A stretch of DNA of 64,000 nucleotides, taken from assembly GCF_004078635.1 (NCBI RefSeq), contig NZ_RZNB01000005.1, forward strand, positions 124,001 to 188,000, read 5' to 3'. Origin of the DNA: Labedella phragmitis (GTDB taxonomy: Bacteria; Actinomycetota; Actinomycetes; Actinomycetales; Microbacteriaceae). The notes beneath the pieces were generated by a model that searched no databases, was not told the origin of the DNA, and saw only the letters and a program-made list of their open reading frames with translations. Of the stretch, positions 1 through 9,754 are shown in pieces. Both the position numbers and the translations under genes were made by a program. How positions within the stretch are numbered: position 1 is the stretch's first letter; each line of letters starts with the position of its first letter.

Positions 1-65
1 GGTTTCCACTGGTCACCGTTCCCCACGATCTCGCGCAACCCGGACGGGCTGTCGGCGGTGCCGCG

Positions 66-71
66 TAGACT
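66..71 (+). promoter_or_regulatory. Leaderless -10 element of mfd
   Basis: TAGACT lies exactly 6 nt before the GTG start of mfd at 78. There is no Shine-Dalgarno sequence, so transcription probably starts at or next to the start codon. The same hexamer-to-start spacing recurs at many genes in this window. Confidence 0.55.
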
Positions 72-77
72 TGTGCG

Positions 78-3000
78 GTGACTCTTCAGGGCCTGATTCC
101 CGCGCTCGCGCGCGCCTCCAGCTTCCAGAAGGCTCTCGGCTACGCCGGTCGTGACGCCGACTTCTCGGCGACCGACGGCCTCCGCGCTCCTCTCCTCGCC
201 AGCCTCGTCGAGGCACGCCGCCAACGCGGCGAGTCGGCGGCGCTCTTCGCGATCACGCCAACCGGGCGCGAGGCCGAGGCCTTGCGGGCGGCGCTCGCGA
301 GTCTGCTCCCGCAGGCCGAGATCATCGAGTTCCCCGCGTGGGAGACCCTCCCGCACGAGCGGCTCAGCCCCAGCGCGGAGATCGTCGGCAAGCGCATCCA
401 CGCGCTTCGTCGCATGCGAACGTGGAATGGCGTCGATCCGCTCATCGTCACGGCGTCCGTGCGTGCCGCGCTCCAGCCGATCGCCGACAATCTCACCGAG
501 ATCGAGCCCGTCGTGCTGCGTGCCGGAGCCCGGGGCGAAGACCTCGGCGAGATCACGCGGCGGCTCGTCGAACTCGCCTACGTCCGCGTCGACATGGTGT
601 CGCGTCGCGGTGAGTTCGCGGTCCGCGGCGGTATCCTCGACGTCTTCCCTCCCGTCGCCTCCCACCCCGTACGCGTCGAGTTCTTCGGCGACGAGGTCGA
701 GACGGTCCGCGCTTTCAGCGTCGCCGACCAGCGGTCCCTGCCGGACGCGATCCATGAGGTCGAGCTGCCCCCGAGCCGCGAGCTGCTCCTCAGCGAGGGC
801 GTGCGGAAGCGCGCGTCCGAGATGGTCCACGAGTTCCCCAGCCTGTCCTCGATCCTCGAGAAGGTCGCGAACGGCATCCCCGTCGAGGGGATGGAGTCGC
901 TCGCCCCCGCGCTCGTCGACAGCCTCGTGCCCGTGACGCACTACGTACCGACGGGTGCCGCCGTCGCCGTCGTGGCCCCCGAGCGCGTCGCCTCACGATC
1001 GATCAGCCTCTCCGAGACGAACCGCGAGTTCCTCGCCGCCGCATGGAGCGCCGCGACCGCGGGAGCCGAGGCTCCCATCGACCTCGAGAGCGGTGAGTTC
1101 CTCTCGCTCAACACGCTCAAGGATTCACGCGAGAAGAAGGGTGTCCGCGAGCCCTGGTGGACGATCAGCTCGTTCCAGATGGGCCCGGCGGACGCTCCCG
1201 TCGACGCGAACGGCGAACCTGTGCCGATCGACATCGACGAGATGCTCACCGTGCGCGTCGACGCCGACCCCGTCCCGAGCTTCTCCGGCAACGTCGAGGG
1301 CGCCGTCGGTCACGTCGCCGCGTTGCTCGCCGACGGCTGGTCGGTCGTCGTGGCCGCTCAAGGAGCGGGGCTCGTCGAGCGCGCGCGCGACGTGCTCTCC
1401 GAACGCGGTCTGGCCGCGCGCATGGTCGACGTCCTCCCGGAGGACGCCGAGCCGGGTGTCGCGCACCTCGTGCAGGCGAGCGCCGAGAACGGCTTCCAGC
1501 TCCCCGAGATCAAGCTCGCCGTCATCGGCGAGTCGGAGTTCTACGGACGCACGGCAGGGTACGACTCGCGCGCCGTGAAGCGGCTCGCGTCGCGCCGCAA
1601 GAACGTCGTCGACCCGCTCCAGCTCCAGGCCGGCGATTTCGTCGTGCACCAGACGCACGGCATCGGCAAGTTCATCGAACTGAGCCAGCGCGAGGTCTCG
1701 TCCGGAGGCCGCAATCCCACGAAGACGATGCGCGAGTACCTCGTTCTCGAGTACGCGCCGTCGAAGCGCGGCTACCCCGGCGACCGGCTTCTCGTGCCGA
1801 CGGATCAGCTCGACCTCCTCACACGCTACGTCGGAGGGGAGGCCCCGCAGCTCTCGAAGATGGGCGGCAGCGACTGGGCGCAAGCGAAGGGCAAGGCCCG
1901 CAAGGCCGTCCGCGACATCGCCGTCGAGCTCGTCAAGCTCTACTCCGCGCGCATGGCCTCCCGCGGGCACGCCTTCGGTCCGGACACTCCGTGGCAGCGC
2001 GAGCTCGAGGAGGCGTTCCCGTTCGCGGAGACGCCCGATCAGCTCACGACGATCGATGAGGTCAAGCGCGACATGGAGAGCCCGATCCCGATGGACCGGC
2101 TCCTGTCCGGCGACGTCGGGTTCGGAAAGACCGAGGTGGCGGTGCGCGCCGCATTCAAGGCCGTGCAGGACGGCAAGCAGGTCGCGATCCTCGTTCCCAC
2201 GACGCTCCTCGTGAAGCAGCACTTCGAGACGTTCCAGGAGCGCTTCGCCGGGTTCCCCGTGCACTTGCGTGCCCTCAGCCGGTTCCAGACCGACAAGGAG
2301 GCGCGCGAGGTCATCGACGGGCTCGAGCGCGGCACGGTGGACGTCATCATCGGCACGCACCGCATCCTCACGGACAGGATCCGCTTCAAGGACCTCGGCC
2401 TCGTCATCATCGACGAGGAGCAGCGGTTCGGCGTCGAGCACAAGGACGCACTCAAGAAGCTCAAGACCAACGTGGACCTGCTGGCGATGAGCGCGACGCC
2501 CATCCCGCGAACGCTCGAGATGGCCGTCACGGGCATCCGTGAGATGTCCACGCTCGCGACGCCGCCCGAGGAGCGTCACCCGGTCCTGAGCTTCGTCGGC
2601 CCGCGCAGCGACAAGCAGATCGCCGCGGCGATCCGGCGCGAGCTCCTCCGCGAGGGCCAGGTCTTCTTCGTGCACAACAGGGTCTCGAGCATCAACCGGA
2701 TCGCGTCGCAGATCGCGGAGCTCGTGCCCGAGGCACGCATCGCCGTCGCCCACGGTCAGCTCTCGGAGCACGTCCTCGAACAGGTCGTCGTCGACTTCTG
2801 GGAACGACGTTTCGACGTGCTCGTCTGCACGACGATCATCGAGACGGGACTCGACATCCAGAACGCGAACACGATCATCATCGATCGCGCGGACAAGTAC
2901 GGGTTGAGCCAGCTCCACCAGTTGCGCGGTCGCGTCGGTCGAGGCCGTGAGCGCGCCTACGCGTACTTCCTCTACGACGAGACGAAGCCGCTCTCGGAGA

Positions 3001-3704
3001 CCGCGAACGACCGGCTCTCGACGATCGCGGCCAACAACGAGCTCGGAAGCGGAATGCAGGTCGCGCTCAAGGACCTCGAGATCCGCGGAGCGGGAAATCT
3101 GCTCGGCGGCGAGCAGGCCGGTCACATCGCGGGTGTCGGCTTCGACCTCTACCTCCGTATGATCGGCGAGGCCGTCTCGACCTTCCGCGGCGACGTCGCG
3201 GAGGGCCAGACCGAGCTGCGGCTCGAGCTGCCCGTCGACGCCCACATCCCCGAGGACTACATCGACAGCGAGCGACTTCGCCTCGAGGCCTACCAGAAGC
3301 TCTCCGTCGCGAGCGCGCCGACGGCCTCTCCCGACCAGATCGACCTCGTCATCGAGGAGCTCACGGACCGCTACGGCGAGCCGCCCGCCGCCGTCGCGAC
3401 CCTCGTCGAGGTCGCACGACTGCGCCAGCGTGCGCAACGGTCGGGCCTCGGCGAGCTCGTCGCGATGGGGAGCAACCTGCGAGCGGCACCCGTCGACCTG
3501 CCGGACTCCCTCCAGGCGAGGCTCCGGCGGATGTACCCGCAGGGCAAGTTCATGAAGCAGACGAACGCGCTCGTCGTGCCCATGCCGCGCGTCGACGGCG
3601 AGCCGCTCGCGGATCACGAGCTCATCGCGTGGGTCCGCCAGTTCCTCGACGCGATGGTGCCGGTGCCGAAGGACGCGCCGGCGCCGGCGGAACGGTCCGC
3701 CTGA
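78..3704 (+). CDS. mfd: Transcription-repair coupling factor Mfd
   Basis: Mfd is the ATP-dependent translocase that removes RNA polymerase stalled at DNA lesions and recruits UvrA. The 1208-residue length is normal. In order, one sees an N-terminal UvrB-like region (about 1-350), the RNA-polymerase-interacting CarD-like domain near residue 515 (GDFVVHQTHGIGKF), a superfamily 2 motor with Walker A GDVGFGKTE near 677 and IIDEEQRFG near 778, the LRGRVGRG motif near 945, and the C-terminal TRCF domain. The start is GTG with a TAGACT box 6 nt upstream and no ribosome-binding site. It converges on nhaA. Only 77 bases precede it, so the upstream neighbour is not visible. Identification is secure. 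Confidence 0.97.
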   Translation: MTLQGLIPALARASSFQKALGYAGRDADFSATDGLRAPLLASLVEARRQRGESAALFAITPTGREAEALRAALASLLPQAEIIEFPAWETLPHERLSPSAEIVGKRIHALRRMRTWNGVDPLIVTASVRAALQPIADNLTEIEPVVLRAGARGEDLGEITRRLVELAYVRVDMVSRRGEFAVRGGILDVFPPVASHPVRVEFFGDEVETVRAFSVADQRSLPDAIHEVELPPSRELLLSEGVRKRASEMVHEFPSLSSILEKVANGIPVEGMESLAPALVDSLVPVTHYVPTGAAVAVVAPERVASRSISLSETNREFLAAAWSAATAGAEAPIDLESGEFLSLNTLKDSREKKGVREPWWTISSFQMGPADAPVDANGEPVPIDIDEMLTVRVDADPVPSFSGNVEGAVGHVAALLADGWSVVVAAQGAGLVERARDVLSERGLAARMVDVLPEDAEPGVAHLVQASAENGFQLPEIKLAVIGESEFYGRTAGYDSRAVKRLASRRKNVVDPLQLQAGDFVVHQTHGIGKFIELSQREVSSGGRNPTKTMREYLVLEYAPSKRGYPGDRLLVPTDQLDLLTRYVGGEAPQLSKMGGSDWAQAKGKARKAVRDIAVELVKLYSARMASRGHAFGPDTPWQRELEEAFPFAETPDQLTTIDEVKRDMESPIPMDRLLSGDVGFGKTEVAVRAAFKAVQDGKQVAILVPTTLLVKQHFETFQERFAGFPVHLRALSRFQTDKEAREVIDGLERGTVDVIIGTHRILTDRIRFKDLGLVIIDEEQRFGVEHKDALKKLKTNVDLLAMSATPIPRTLEMAVTGIREMSTLATPPEERHPVLSFVGPRSDKQIAAAIRRELLREGQVFFVHNRVSSINRIASQIAELVPEARIAVAHGQLSEHVLEQVVVDFWERRFDVLVCTTIIETGLDIQNANTIIIDRADKYGLSQLHQLRGRVGRGRERAYAYFLYDETKPLSETANDRLSTIAANNELGSGMQVALKDLEIRGAGNLLGGEQAGHIAGVGFDLYLRMIGEAVSTFRGDVAEGQTELRLELPVDAHIPEDYIDSERLRLEAYQKLSVASAPTASPDQIDLVIEELTDRYGEPPAAVATLVEVARLRQRAQRSGLGELVAMGSNLRAAPVDLPDSLQARLRRMYPQGKFMKQTNALVVPMPRVDGEPLADHELIAWVRQFLDAMVPVPKDAPAPAERSA

Positions 3705-3707
3705 TGC

Positions 3708-3741
3708 GCGGGACGCTCGCCTGACCCATCGAGCGTCCCGC
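3708..3741 (+). terminator. Terminator hairpin after mfd
   Basis: A 12-bp perfect inverted repeat (arms 3708-3719 and 3730-3741, 10-nt loop) starts just after the mfd stop and lies between convergent mfd and nhaA. There is no strong T run, which is common for GC-rich actinobacterial terminators. Confidence 0.6.
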
Positions 3742-3755
3742 AACCTCAGCCTGCG

Positions 3756-3809
3756 CCAGTCGCGCCGTTGATACCAGTCGCGCCGTTGATATCAGTCGCG
3801 CCGTTGGTA
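3756..3809 (+). repeat. Three tandem copies of an 18-bp repeat at the nhaA 3' end
   Basis: Units at 3756-3773, 3774-3791 and 3792-3809 have the consensus CCAGTCGCGCCGTTGATA. The first two are identical and the third differs at two positions. The third copy contains the nhaA stop codon and last codons, so the array probably arose by duplication of the gene's own 3' end. Confidence 0.85.
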
Positions 3810-5213
3810 CACATCGGGGATGCCGTCGGCGTCCGCGTCCTCAGCCTCCTCGGCCGCGATCTTCGCGTAGTGCCGATTGCGGAATCCGAGCACGACGCTC
3901 GCGAGGGCGGCGGCGATGAGCGACGCGAGCAGGATGCCGACCTTCGCGTGATCGTCGTGGGGGCTGCCCTCGCCGAACGTGAGTCCCGCGACGAGGAGTG
4001 ACACCGTGAATCCGATCCCGCCGAGCAGCGAGATCCCGATGAGGTCGATCCACCGGACCGCCGCGTCGAGGCTCGCTCTCGTGAGGGTCGTCACGAGCCA
4101 GGTCGTCCCGGCGATACCGATGACCTTCCCGAGCACGAGACCCGCGACCACGCCGATCGTGACCGTGTCCGTGAGAGCCGCGCCCAGCTCATCCCCGACG
4201 ACGGTGACGCCCGCGGCGAAGAACGCGAAGATCGGGACGGCGACCCCTGCCGAGAGCGGCCGGATGTGATGCTCGAAGATCTCGGCCAGGCCGGGACCGG
4301 CGTCGGGCCCACCCGCCGCCGCACTCCGGAGGACAGGAACCGTGAAGGCGAGCGCGACGCCCGCGATCGTCGCATGCACTCCCGAGGCGTGCACGAGCGC
4401 CCACGCGACGAAGGCGATGGGCACGAGGACGACCCAGCCGGTCCACTTCCGTCCGCCGAAGAATCGACGGAAGCGCTGCACGAGGAAGCCGAAGAGCGCG
4501 ATCGGGACGACGGCGAGTCCGAGGGCGACGAGGTCGATGTCGTTCGTGAAGACGACCGCGATGATGCCGATGGCGATGAAGTCGTCGACGACCGCGAGGG
4601 TCAGGAGGAAGATCCGCAGGGCCGAGGGCAGCTTCGAGCCGATGATCGCGAGCACCGCGACGGCGAACGCGATGTCGGTCGCCGTCGGGATCGCCCAACC
4701 CCGGACCGTCTCCGGGTCCGATGCGTTGATGAGCGCGTAGATCACAGCGGGCACGATGACACCGCCGAATGCCGCGAGCACGGGGACGACGGCCGTCTTC
4801 GGGTCCTTCAGGTCTCCCGCGATGAATTCGCGCTTGAGCTCGAGGCCCACGATGAAGAAGAAGATGGCGAGCAGGCCGTCAGAGGCCCAATGGCCGATGC
4901 TCAATTCGAGGTGCCAGGGCTCGTAGCCGATGGTGAAGTCGCGCACGGCGTAGTAGGCGGCGGATGCTGGCGAGTTCGCCCACACGAGTGCCGCGACGGC
5001 GGCGACGAGGAGGAGGGCCCCTCCGACGCTCTCTTTGCGGAGGATCTCGTTGATCCGGAGCGCCTCGCCGTAGCTTCCGCGCCCGAAGACGCGGCTCTTG
5101 GCCGGGGGAGCCGGTTCGAGCGGCGGGGTACGGGGGGAGGGGGATCCGTCGGCGTCGGGAGCCGGGCGACCGGCTTCGTCCGAACCGGGCGTGGGAGGAG
5201 GGGTGTCGGTCAT
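3792..5213 (-). CDS. nhaA: Na+/H+ antiporter NhaA
   Basis: Inner-membrane antiporter that exchanges sodium for protons in pH and salt homeostasis. The 473-residue product has a disordered Pro/Ser-rich cytoplasmic N-terminus (about 1-45) followed by about 12 hydrophobic segments. The family motif [12 protein letters not shown] lies near residue 118, and the ion-binding Asp pair in [11 protein letters not shown] lies near 206-207. I start at ATG 5213 ([10 protein letters not shown]) because AAGGACG precedes it; a longer frame reaching 5360 has no such signal and overlaps the divergent gene's promoter. The stop codon sits inside an 18-bp tandem repeat. Family assignment is firm. Confidence 0.93.
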   Translation of the reverse strand: MTDTPPPTPGSDEAGRPAPDADGSPSPRTPPLEPAPPAKSRVFGRGSYGEALRINEILRKESVGGALLLVAAVAALVWANSPASAAYYAVRDFTIGYEPWHLELSIGHWASDGLLAIFFFIVGLELKREFIAGDLKDPKTAVVPVLAAFGGVIVPAVIYALINASDPETVRGWAIPTATDIAFAVAVLAIIGSKLPSALRIFLLTLAVVDDFIAIGIIAVVFTNDIDLVALGLAVVPIALFGFLVQRFRRFFGGRKWTGWVVLVPIAFVAWALVHASGVHATIAGVALAFTVPVLRSAAAGGPDAGPGLAEIFEHHIRPLSAGVAVPIFAFFAAGVTVVGDELGAALTDTVTIGVVAGLVLGKVIGIAGTTWLVTTLTRASLDAAVRWIDLIGISLLGGIGFTVSLLVAGLTFGEGSPHDDHAKVGILLASLIAAALASVVLGFRNRHYAKIAAEEAEDADADGIPDVYQRRD

Positions 5214-5353
5214 GACCGTCCTTCGTGTGGGCGTGATCGTTCTTCTCCGCTGCGGTACGCAGCGTGCCGACCAGACTTCCCGGCTCTCCGTCCTCCAGTC
5301 TACCGGGGCTGTCGGCATATCCTGAGCCCAAGCGATACGGACGGAGATCTGCT

Positions 5354-6832
5354 GTGACACCCACTGATGGAGGACCTGCGCCGACGGATCCAGCGGGTGG
5401 GTCGAGCGCGAGGTCGACGAGCGGGACCGATGCGGCCAGACTGGTGGCCTTCCTCCGTGCGACCTTCGGCTCCGGAACGACCAAACCGCTCGCGTGGCGG
5501 CGCGCCCAGTTGCGCGCCCTCCGCCGCTTACTGATCGAGGGCGGACCAGACCTCGAGGCGGCGCTCGTGAGCGACCTCGGGAAGTCGCCGGCCGAGGCCC
5601 AGGTCTCCGAGATCGGCGTCGTGATGGCCGAGATCGATCATGCTCTCCGGCACCTCCGCCGCTGGGCGCGATCCGTGCCCGTCGTCGTGCCCTACGCGGT
5701 CGCGCCCGCCACGGCGCGCGTCGTGCCGGAGCCCCTCGGGGTGGTCCTCGTGATCGCGCCGTGGAACTACCCCGTCCAGCTCCTCCTCGGTCCGCTCGTC
5801 GGTGCGCTCGCCTCGGGCAACGCCGTGGTCCTGAAACCGAGCGAGGTCGCGCCCGCGACGAGCGCGGTGCTCGCGCGACTCGTGCCGGAGCACCTCGACT
5901 CCCGAGCGGTCGCCGTCGCCGAGGGTGCGGCCGACGCCACGACGGCGCTGCTCGAGCAGCGTTTCGACCACATCTTCTTCACGGGAGGCGCCCGAGTGGC
6001 CCGCATCGTCGCTCGCGCGGCCGCCGAGCACCTGACCCCGACGACGCTCGAGCTCGGCGGGAAGTCGCCCGTGTGGATCGACGACACGGTCGACGTCGAC
6101 GCTGCGGCACGCCGACTCGCGTGGGGGAAGTTCATGAACGCGGGCCAGACGTGCGTCGCGCCCGACTACGTCCTCGCGACACCGGCCGTGGCCGCGCGGC
6201 TGACCGCGGCCCTCGGCCGCGCAATCACCGCCTTCTACGGGGATGACCCTGGGGCGAGTGCCGACTACGGCCGCATCGTCGCCGATCAGCACGTCGCGAG
6301 GCTCGCGGCGCTCCTCGAGGGCGAACAACCCGCGATCGGAGGCTCCGTCGACAGGGCCGCCCGCTACATCGCGCCGACCGTCGTGGACGGCGCCCGGCTC
6401 GATTCGGCGCTCATGGCGGACGAGATCTTCGGCCCCATCCTGCCGATCGTGCACGTCGCGGGCCTCGATGAGGCGATTCGTGTCATCCGGTCCCGCGAGA
6501 AGCCCCTCGCGCTCTACGTCTTCACTGCGATGCGTTCCGTGGAACGGCGGCTGCTGCGCGAGACGTCGTCGGGGGCGGTGGGTGTCGGTGTGCCCTCGGC
6601 CCATCTGCTCGTACCGGGTCTGCCGTTCGGCGGAGTCGGCGCGAGCGGCTCCGGTGCGTACCACGGCAAGCGGTCGTTCGACACGTTCACGCACGAGAAG
6701 GCGGTGCTGAGGAAGCCCCTCGCCCCGGACACCTTCGCGCTCGTGTATCCGCCCTTCACCCCCCGGCGGGAGTCGGTCATCCGACGTGTCATCGCCCGTA
6801 CGGGCGCGCGACGGGGGGAGCGTCGCCCATGA
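5354..6832 (+). CDS. NAD(P)-dependent aldehyde dehydrogenase family protein
   Basis: Soluble oxidoreductase that converts an aldehyde to its carboxylate with NAD(P)+. The protein has 492 residues. The catalytic cysteine is C266 in NAGQTCVAP and the general base is E232 in LELGGKSP; the cofactor-fold motif IAPWNYP is near residue 136. It resembles the short class-3/YwdH-like branch, and the substrate cannot be read from the sequence. The start is GTG at 5354 with GGAG 8 nt upstream; an in-frame ATG at 5264 would overlap the divergent nhaA control region. Codon 59 is TTA, a rare codon in such a genome. Its stop overlaps mazG (ATGA). Confidence 0.9.
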   Translation: MTPTDGGPAPTDPAGGSSARSTSGTDAARLVAFLRATFGSGTTKPLAWRRAQLRALRRLLIEGGPDLEAALVSDLGKSPAEAQVSEIGVVMAEIDHALRHLRRWARSVPVVVPYAVAPATARVVPEPLGVVLVIAPWNYPVQLLLGPLVGALASGNAVVLKPSEVAPATSAVLARLVPEHLDSRAVAVAEGAADATTALLEQRFDHIFFTGGARVARIVARAAAEHLTPTTLELGGKSPVWIDDTVDVDAAARRLAWGKFMNAGQTCVAPDYVLATPAVAARLTAALGRAITAFYGDDPGASADYGRIVADQHVARLAALLEGEQPAIGGSVDRAARYIAPTVVDGARLDSALMADEIFGPILPIVHVAGLDEAIRVIRSREKPLALYVFTAMRSVERRLLRETSSGAVGVGVPSAHLLVPGLPFGGVGASGSGAYHGKRSFDTFTHEKAVLRKPLAPDTFALVYPPFTPRRESVIRRVIARTGARRGERRP

Positions 6833-7506
6833 CGGACCTTCCCGAACTGGCGCGACTCGTCGCGGCGATGGAGGACGTGCTCGATCGCTGCGTGTGGAGC
6901 CGGACCATGACGCACGAGTCGCTCCTGACCTACCTCGTCGAGGAGAGCTACGAGCTCGTGGACGCGGTCGAGTCCGGCGAGCCCGATCACATCCGCGAGG
7001 AGCTCGCCGACGTCCTCCTGCAGGTCGTCTTCCACTCGGCCATCGCCGCGCGGACGCCGTCGGAGGGCTTCGGCGTCGAGCAGGTCGCGGCGGAGGCGGC
7101 GGACAAGATGATCCGGCGGCACCCGCACGTGTTCGCGGGGGTCGACGCTCCGACGGTCGAGGACGTGCTGCGGGTGTGGAGCGCCGCCAAGGCGGAGGAG
7201 AAGGCCGCTCGCGAGAGCATCATGGACGGTCTCCCGTCGGCGCTCCCCGCCCTCGCCCTGGCGGCGAAGACCATCGGACGCATCGAGCGCTCGGCGCTCG
7301 GCGTCGAGGTCCCCCCGCCCGTCGTCGAGGTGCCGGGGGACGAGGAGGCGCTCGGTCGGCTCCTCCTCGGGATCACCGCCGCGGCCGCGCGTTCCGGACT
7401 CGATCCCGAGCGTGCGCTCCGTCGCGCGACGGTGGAGATGCAGGAGACAGTCAGAGCGGCGGAACGCTCACGAGGAGACCGGGACGGCGAACCGGCCGAC
7501 GGCTGA
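6829..7506 (+). CDS. mazG: MazG-family nucleoside triphosphate pyrophosphohydrolase
   Basis: Cytosolic house-cleaning enzyme that hydrolyses non-canonical or excess NTPs to NMP and pyrophosphate. In 225 residues the MazG helical core is clear: the metal-binding EExxE motif in LVEESYEL near residue 38-45 and the partner EELADVLLQ near 57-66, followed by the conserved [10 protein letters not shown] segment near 86-97. It is shorter than the two-domain E. coli protein, which is usual for Actinobacteria. ATG 6829 overlaps the aldehyde dehydrogenase stop, so translation is probably coupled. In many Actinobacteria mazG sits just upstream of eno, as it nearly does here. Confidence 0.93.
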   Translation: MTDLPELARLVAAMEDVLDRCVWSRTMTHESLLTYLVEESYELVDAVESGEPDHIREELADVLLQVVFHSAIAARTPSEGFGVEQVAAEAADKMIRRHPHVFAGVDAPTVEDVLRVWSAAKAEEKAARESIMDGLPSALPALALAAKTIGRIERSALGVEVPPPVVEVPGDEEALGRLLLGITAAAARSGLDPERALRRATVEMQETVRAAERSRGDRDGEPADG

Positions 7507-7539
7507 CGGCGATCCGATTGCTCCTCCCGGCGCTCACGG

Positions 7540-8619
7540 TCACGCCACCCGTTGCCCGCTCGGGAGCCGACGCGCGGGGGTGCGCGTGCGGGCGATCCCC
7601 CAGACGAGGAGGCCGGCGGCGAGCACCACGTGGGCGCCGAGTCCCACGAACCACGACGGTGTCGTCGAGTTCCAGATGTCCTCGGGTGTCGGCGCCGGGT
7701 CCTCCATGCTTCCGGATCGGAGGGCGGCGCACTCGTCGTAGACCGTCTCGGCCTCCGGCGGAATCTGGGCGGCGCGCGCCCCGAGCGCGAACGCGCCGAA
7801 CAGGTCGACGGGAGAACCGCTCGCGTCGAAATCCCCGCCGCTCGCGTCCGCGAGCACGACGTACGGGTTCGCGGCGAGGAACCCCCAGACGAGGTCGAAA
7901 CGTGGCACCTGCGTCGTGTAGACCTCCGGAGGGAGACAGTCGGGCGCGCCCGTCTCGCCCTCCTCGTAGTAGGCGGCGTCGACACCGATGTACGTGTTGC
8001 GTTGCTCCGTCTGCACGGCGAGGCCGCCGAGACCGAAGGCGATGAGCGTCCCGATGGAGAGGGCTGCGACGACCAGATAGGTCGTCGCCACGGAGAACAG
8101 CGGTCGGCCGATGACCGCCGACAGGCCCACGCCGACGGCCGAGACCACTGCGAGCTCGATCACGAGCACGAGGAGCGAGACGAGGACCGTCCGGGGCGGC
8201 AGCTCCCCGAGCGTGAACGAGAACAGCAGGAACGGGAGCGACACCACGAGGAACGCGAGCGACGTGATCCACGACGCGAGGAACTTGCCGATGACGATCT
8301 GGCTCGTCGAGACGAGCGTCACTTGCGTCGTCGCGAGCGTACCGGCCTCCCGGTCTCCGTTGACGGCCGCGCCGCCGAGGGCGGGAGCGAGCAGGGTTCC
8401 GAGCAGCAGGACGAAGTAGACGATCGTCGAGAAGAGGTAGCCGCCCGTCCCGGTGCCGCCGTCCATGCCGCTGTTGTTCGACGTCGCCCACAGCAGGAGT
8501 GTGACGGCCGCGACGAGGGCGGTGAAGAGACCGAGGAGGACGTAGACGGCGACGCCCCGGACGCGCTGCGCGAGCTCGAGCCCGACGACGATGCGCAGAC
8601 CACGCGTGAACGGGATCAT
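7540..8619 (-). CDS. ABC transporter permease (ABC-2 type)
   Basis: Membrane half of a two-gene ABC exporter. The 359 residues contain six or seven hydrophobic segments, with the first at about 22-43 and a large extracytoplasmic loop between residues about 205 and 320 before the last helix. The segment NGDREAGTLATTQVTLVS near residue 85 is the typical cytoplasmic loop of ABC-2/NatB/YhaP-type permeases. ATG 8619 overlaps the stop of the ATPase gene by 4 nt (ATGA), so the two subunits are coupled. The substrate is unknown. A much longer reading frame extending to 10050 is only an out-of-frame continuation through the ATPase gene. Confidence 0.85.
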   Translation of the reverse strand: MIPFTRGLRIVVGLELAQRVRGVAVYVLLGLFTALVAAVTLLLWATSNNSGMDGGTGTGGYLFSTIVYFVLLLGTLLAPALGGAAVNGDREAGTLATTQVTLVSTSQIVIGKFLASWITSLAFLVVSLPFLLFSFTLGELPPRTVLVSLLVLVIELAVVSAVGVGLSAVIGRPLFSVATTYLVVAALSIGTLIAFGLGGLAVQTEQRNTYIGVDAAYYEEGETGAPDCLPPEVYTTQVPRFDLVWGFLAANPYVVLADASGGDFDASGSPVDLFGAFALGARAAQIPPEAETVYDECAALRSGSMEDPAPTPEDIWNSTTPSWFVGLGAHVVLAAGLLVWGIARTRTPARRLPSGQRVA

Positions 8620-9656
8620 CGGGCGTCTCCTGACTCGCGGGGCCCATCGTGTCCTGCGGGGTAGGCGGCGGTGCCGCCGCCCGGTCGACCGGCGTGGGGC
8701 TCCCGGTCGAGGTCGAGGAACGTGCGCTCGAAGTCGCCGACGGCGGGGGCGAACGTCGTGACGCGCACGCCGCGCTGGACGAGACCCGCGAGCAGGTCGG
8801 CCGCCACATCCTCGGACGTCACCGAGACGACGACGGAGTCGCCGATCGTCGACACGGCGGATCGCGGGACCTGAAGCTCGGAGAGCGCCAGGGCGAGGGC
8901 GTCGGGGGCTCCGATGGCGCGGATGCGCCACGGGCGGGCCGCGGACGCCGCTCGGGCGAGCCGCTCCGCGCTCACGGTCGACCCCGCCTCCACGAACACG
9001 GCGTCGTCGGCGAGTTCCTCGAGCTCGGCGAGGACGTGACTCGAGACGAGCACGGTGCGGCCGTCGCGCGCGAGACCGCGCACGAGTTCGCGGAGGGCGA
9101 CACGCGCCGCCGGGTCGAGTCCCGATGCGGGCTCGTCGAGCAGGAGGACCGAGGGGTCGTGGACGAGGGCGCGCGCGAGGGACAAGCGCTGCTTCTGGCC
9201 GCGGGACAACGAGCGGGTCTGCGCATTCGCGAGCGCGTCGAGGGAGACGAGCGAGATCAGTTCCTCCGCCCGCTCGGTCGCCCGCTCGGCGGACATGCCA
9301 TAGAGGAGTGCTGTGGTCCGGATCGCCCGCCGTACCGAGAGTGTGTTCCAGGATCCGAGGACGTCGGGCATCCACCCGGTCACGCGACGGACCGCCTCCG
9401 GTGAGGTGACGGGGTCGTGGCCTGCGACCGAGATCGTCCCGGCGTCGGGCGCGAGGAGGGTCGCGAGCATGAGCAGGAGCGTCGTCTTCCCGGCGCCGTT
9501 CGGTCCGATGAGGGCCGTGACCCGGCCGGGCCTCGCCGAGAACGTCATGTCGCTGACGGCGTGCACATCGCCGAAGGAACGCCGGAGCCCCGTCACGACG
9601 ATGCCGCCGGCTCCCGGCGGTGCGGGCGGGCGCGTCACGAGTGGCTTCTGGGTCAT
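8616..9656 (-). CDS. ABC transporter ATP-binding protein
   Basis: ATPase subunit that powers the permease encoded immediately downstream. The 346-residue protein has Walker A GPNGAGKTTLL near residue 49, the ABC signature LSRGQKQRLSLA near 150, Walker B VLLLDEPASG near 167, and a C-terminal extension of about 110 residues that often regulates drug- or lipid-type exporters. I chose ATG 9656 because GGAGGT stands 5 nt upstream; an upstream ATG at 9683 (MDSPPSE) lacks such a site. The gene is divergent from hisS. The substrate cannot be inferred. Confidence 0.88.
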   Translation of the reverse strand: MTQKPLVTRPPAPPGAGGIVVTGLRRSFGDVHAVSDMTFSARPGRVTALIGPNGAGKTTLLLMLATLLAPDAGTISVAGHDPVTSPEAVRRVTGWMPDVLGSWNTLSVRRAIRTTALLYGMSAERATERAEELISLVSLDALANAQTRSLSRGQKQRLSLARALVHDPSVLLLDEPASGLDPAARVALRELVRGLARDGRTVLVSSHVLAELEELADDAVFVEAGSTVSAERLARAASAARPWRIRAIGAPDALALALSELQVPRSAVSTIGDSVVVSVTSEDVAADLLAGLVQRGVRVTTFAPAVGDFERTFLDLDREPHAGRPGGGTAAYPAGHDGPRESGDAR

Positions 9657-9742
9657 CCGCACCTCCAGGGGGCGCTCGCTCGGAGGGGAGTCCATCGAAG
9701 CGTAGCGCGCACGGGTGGACGAGTGGGCGACGGCGCCCATGG

Positions 9743-9748
9743 CACAAT
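9743..9748 (+). promoter_or_regulatory. Possible leaderless -10 element of hisS
   Basis: CACAAT ends 6 nt before the hisS ATG and no ribosome-binding site is visible. The spacing matches the other leaderless genes in this window, though the hexamer is weaker. Confidence 0.35.
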
Positions 9749-9754
9749 CGGGGC

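Noticed and set aside
1125-3743. Long minus-strand open frame (872 codons) antisense to mfd
   Set aside because: It mirrors the mfd frame, is rich in Arg/Asp/Leu/Val as expected of reverse-complemented GC-rich codons, and has no family motif.
4266-5357. Plus-strand frame of 363 codons antisense to nhaA
   Set aside because: Asp/Glu/Arg-rich mirror of NhaA transmembrane codons without a start signal or family match.
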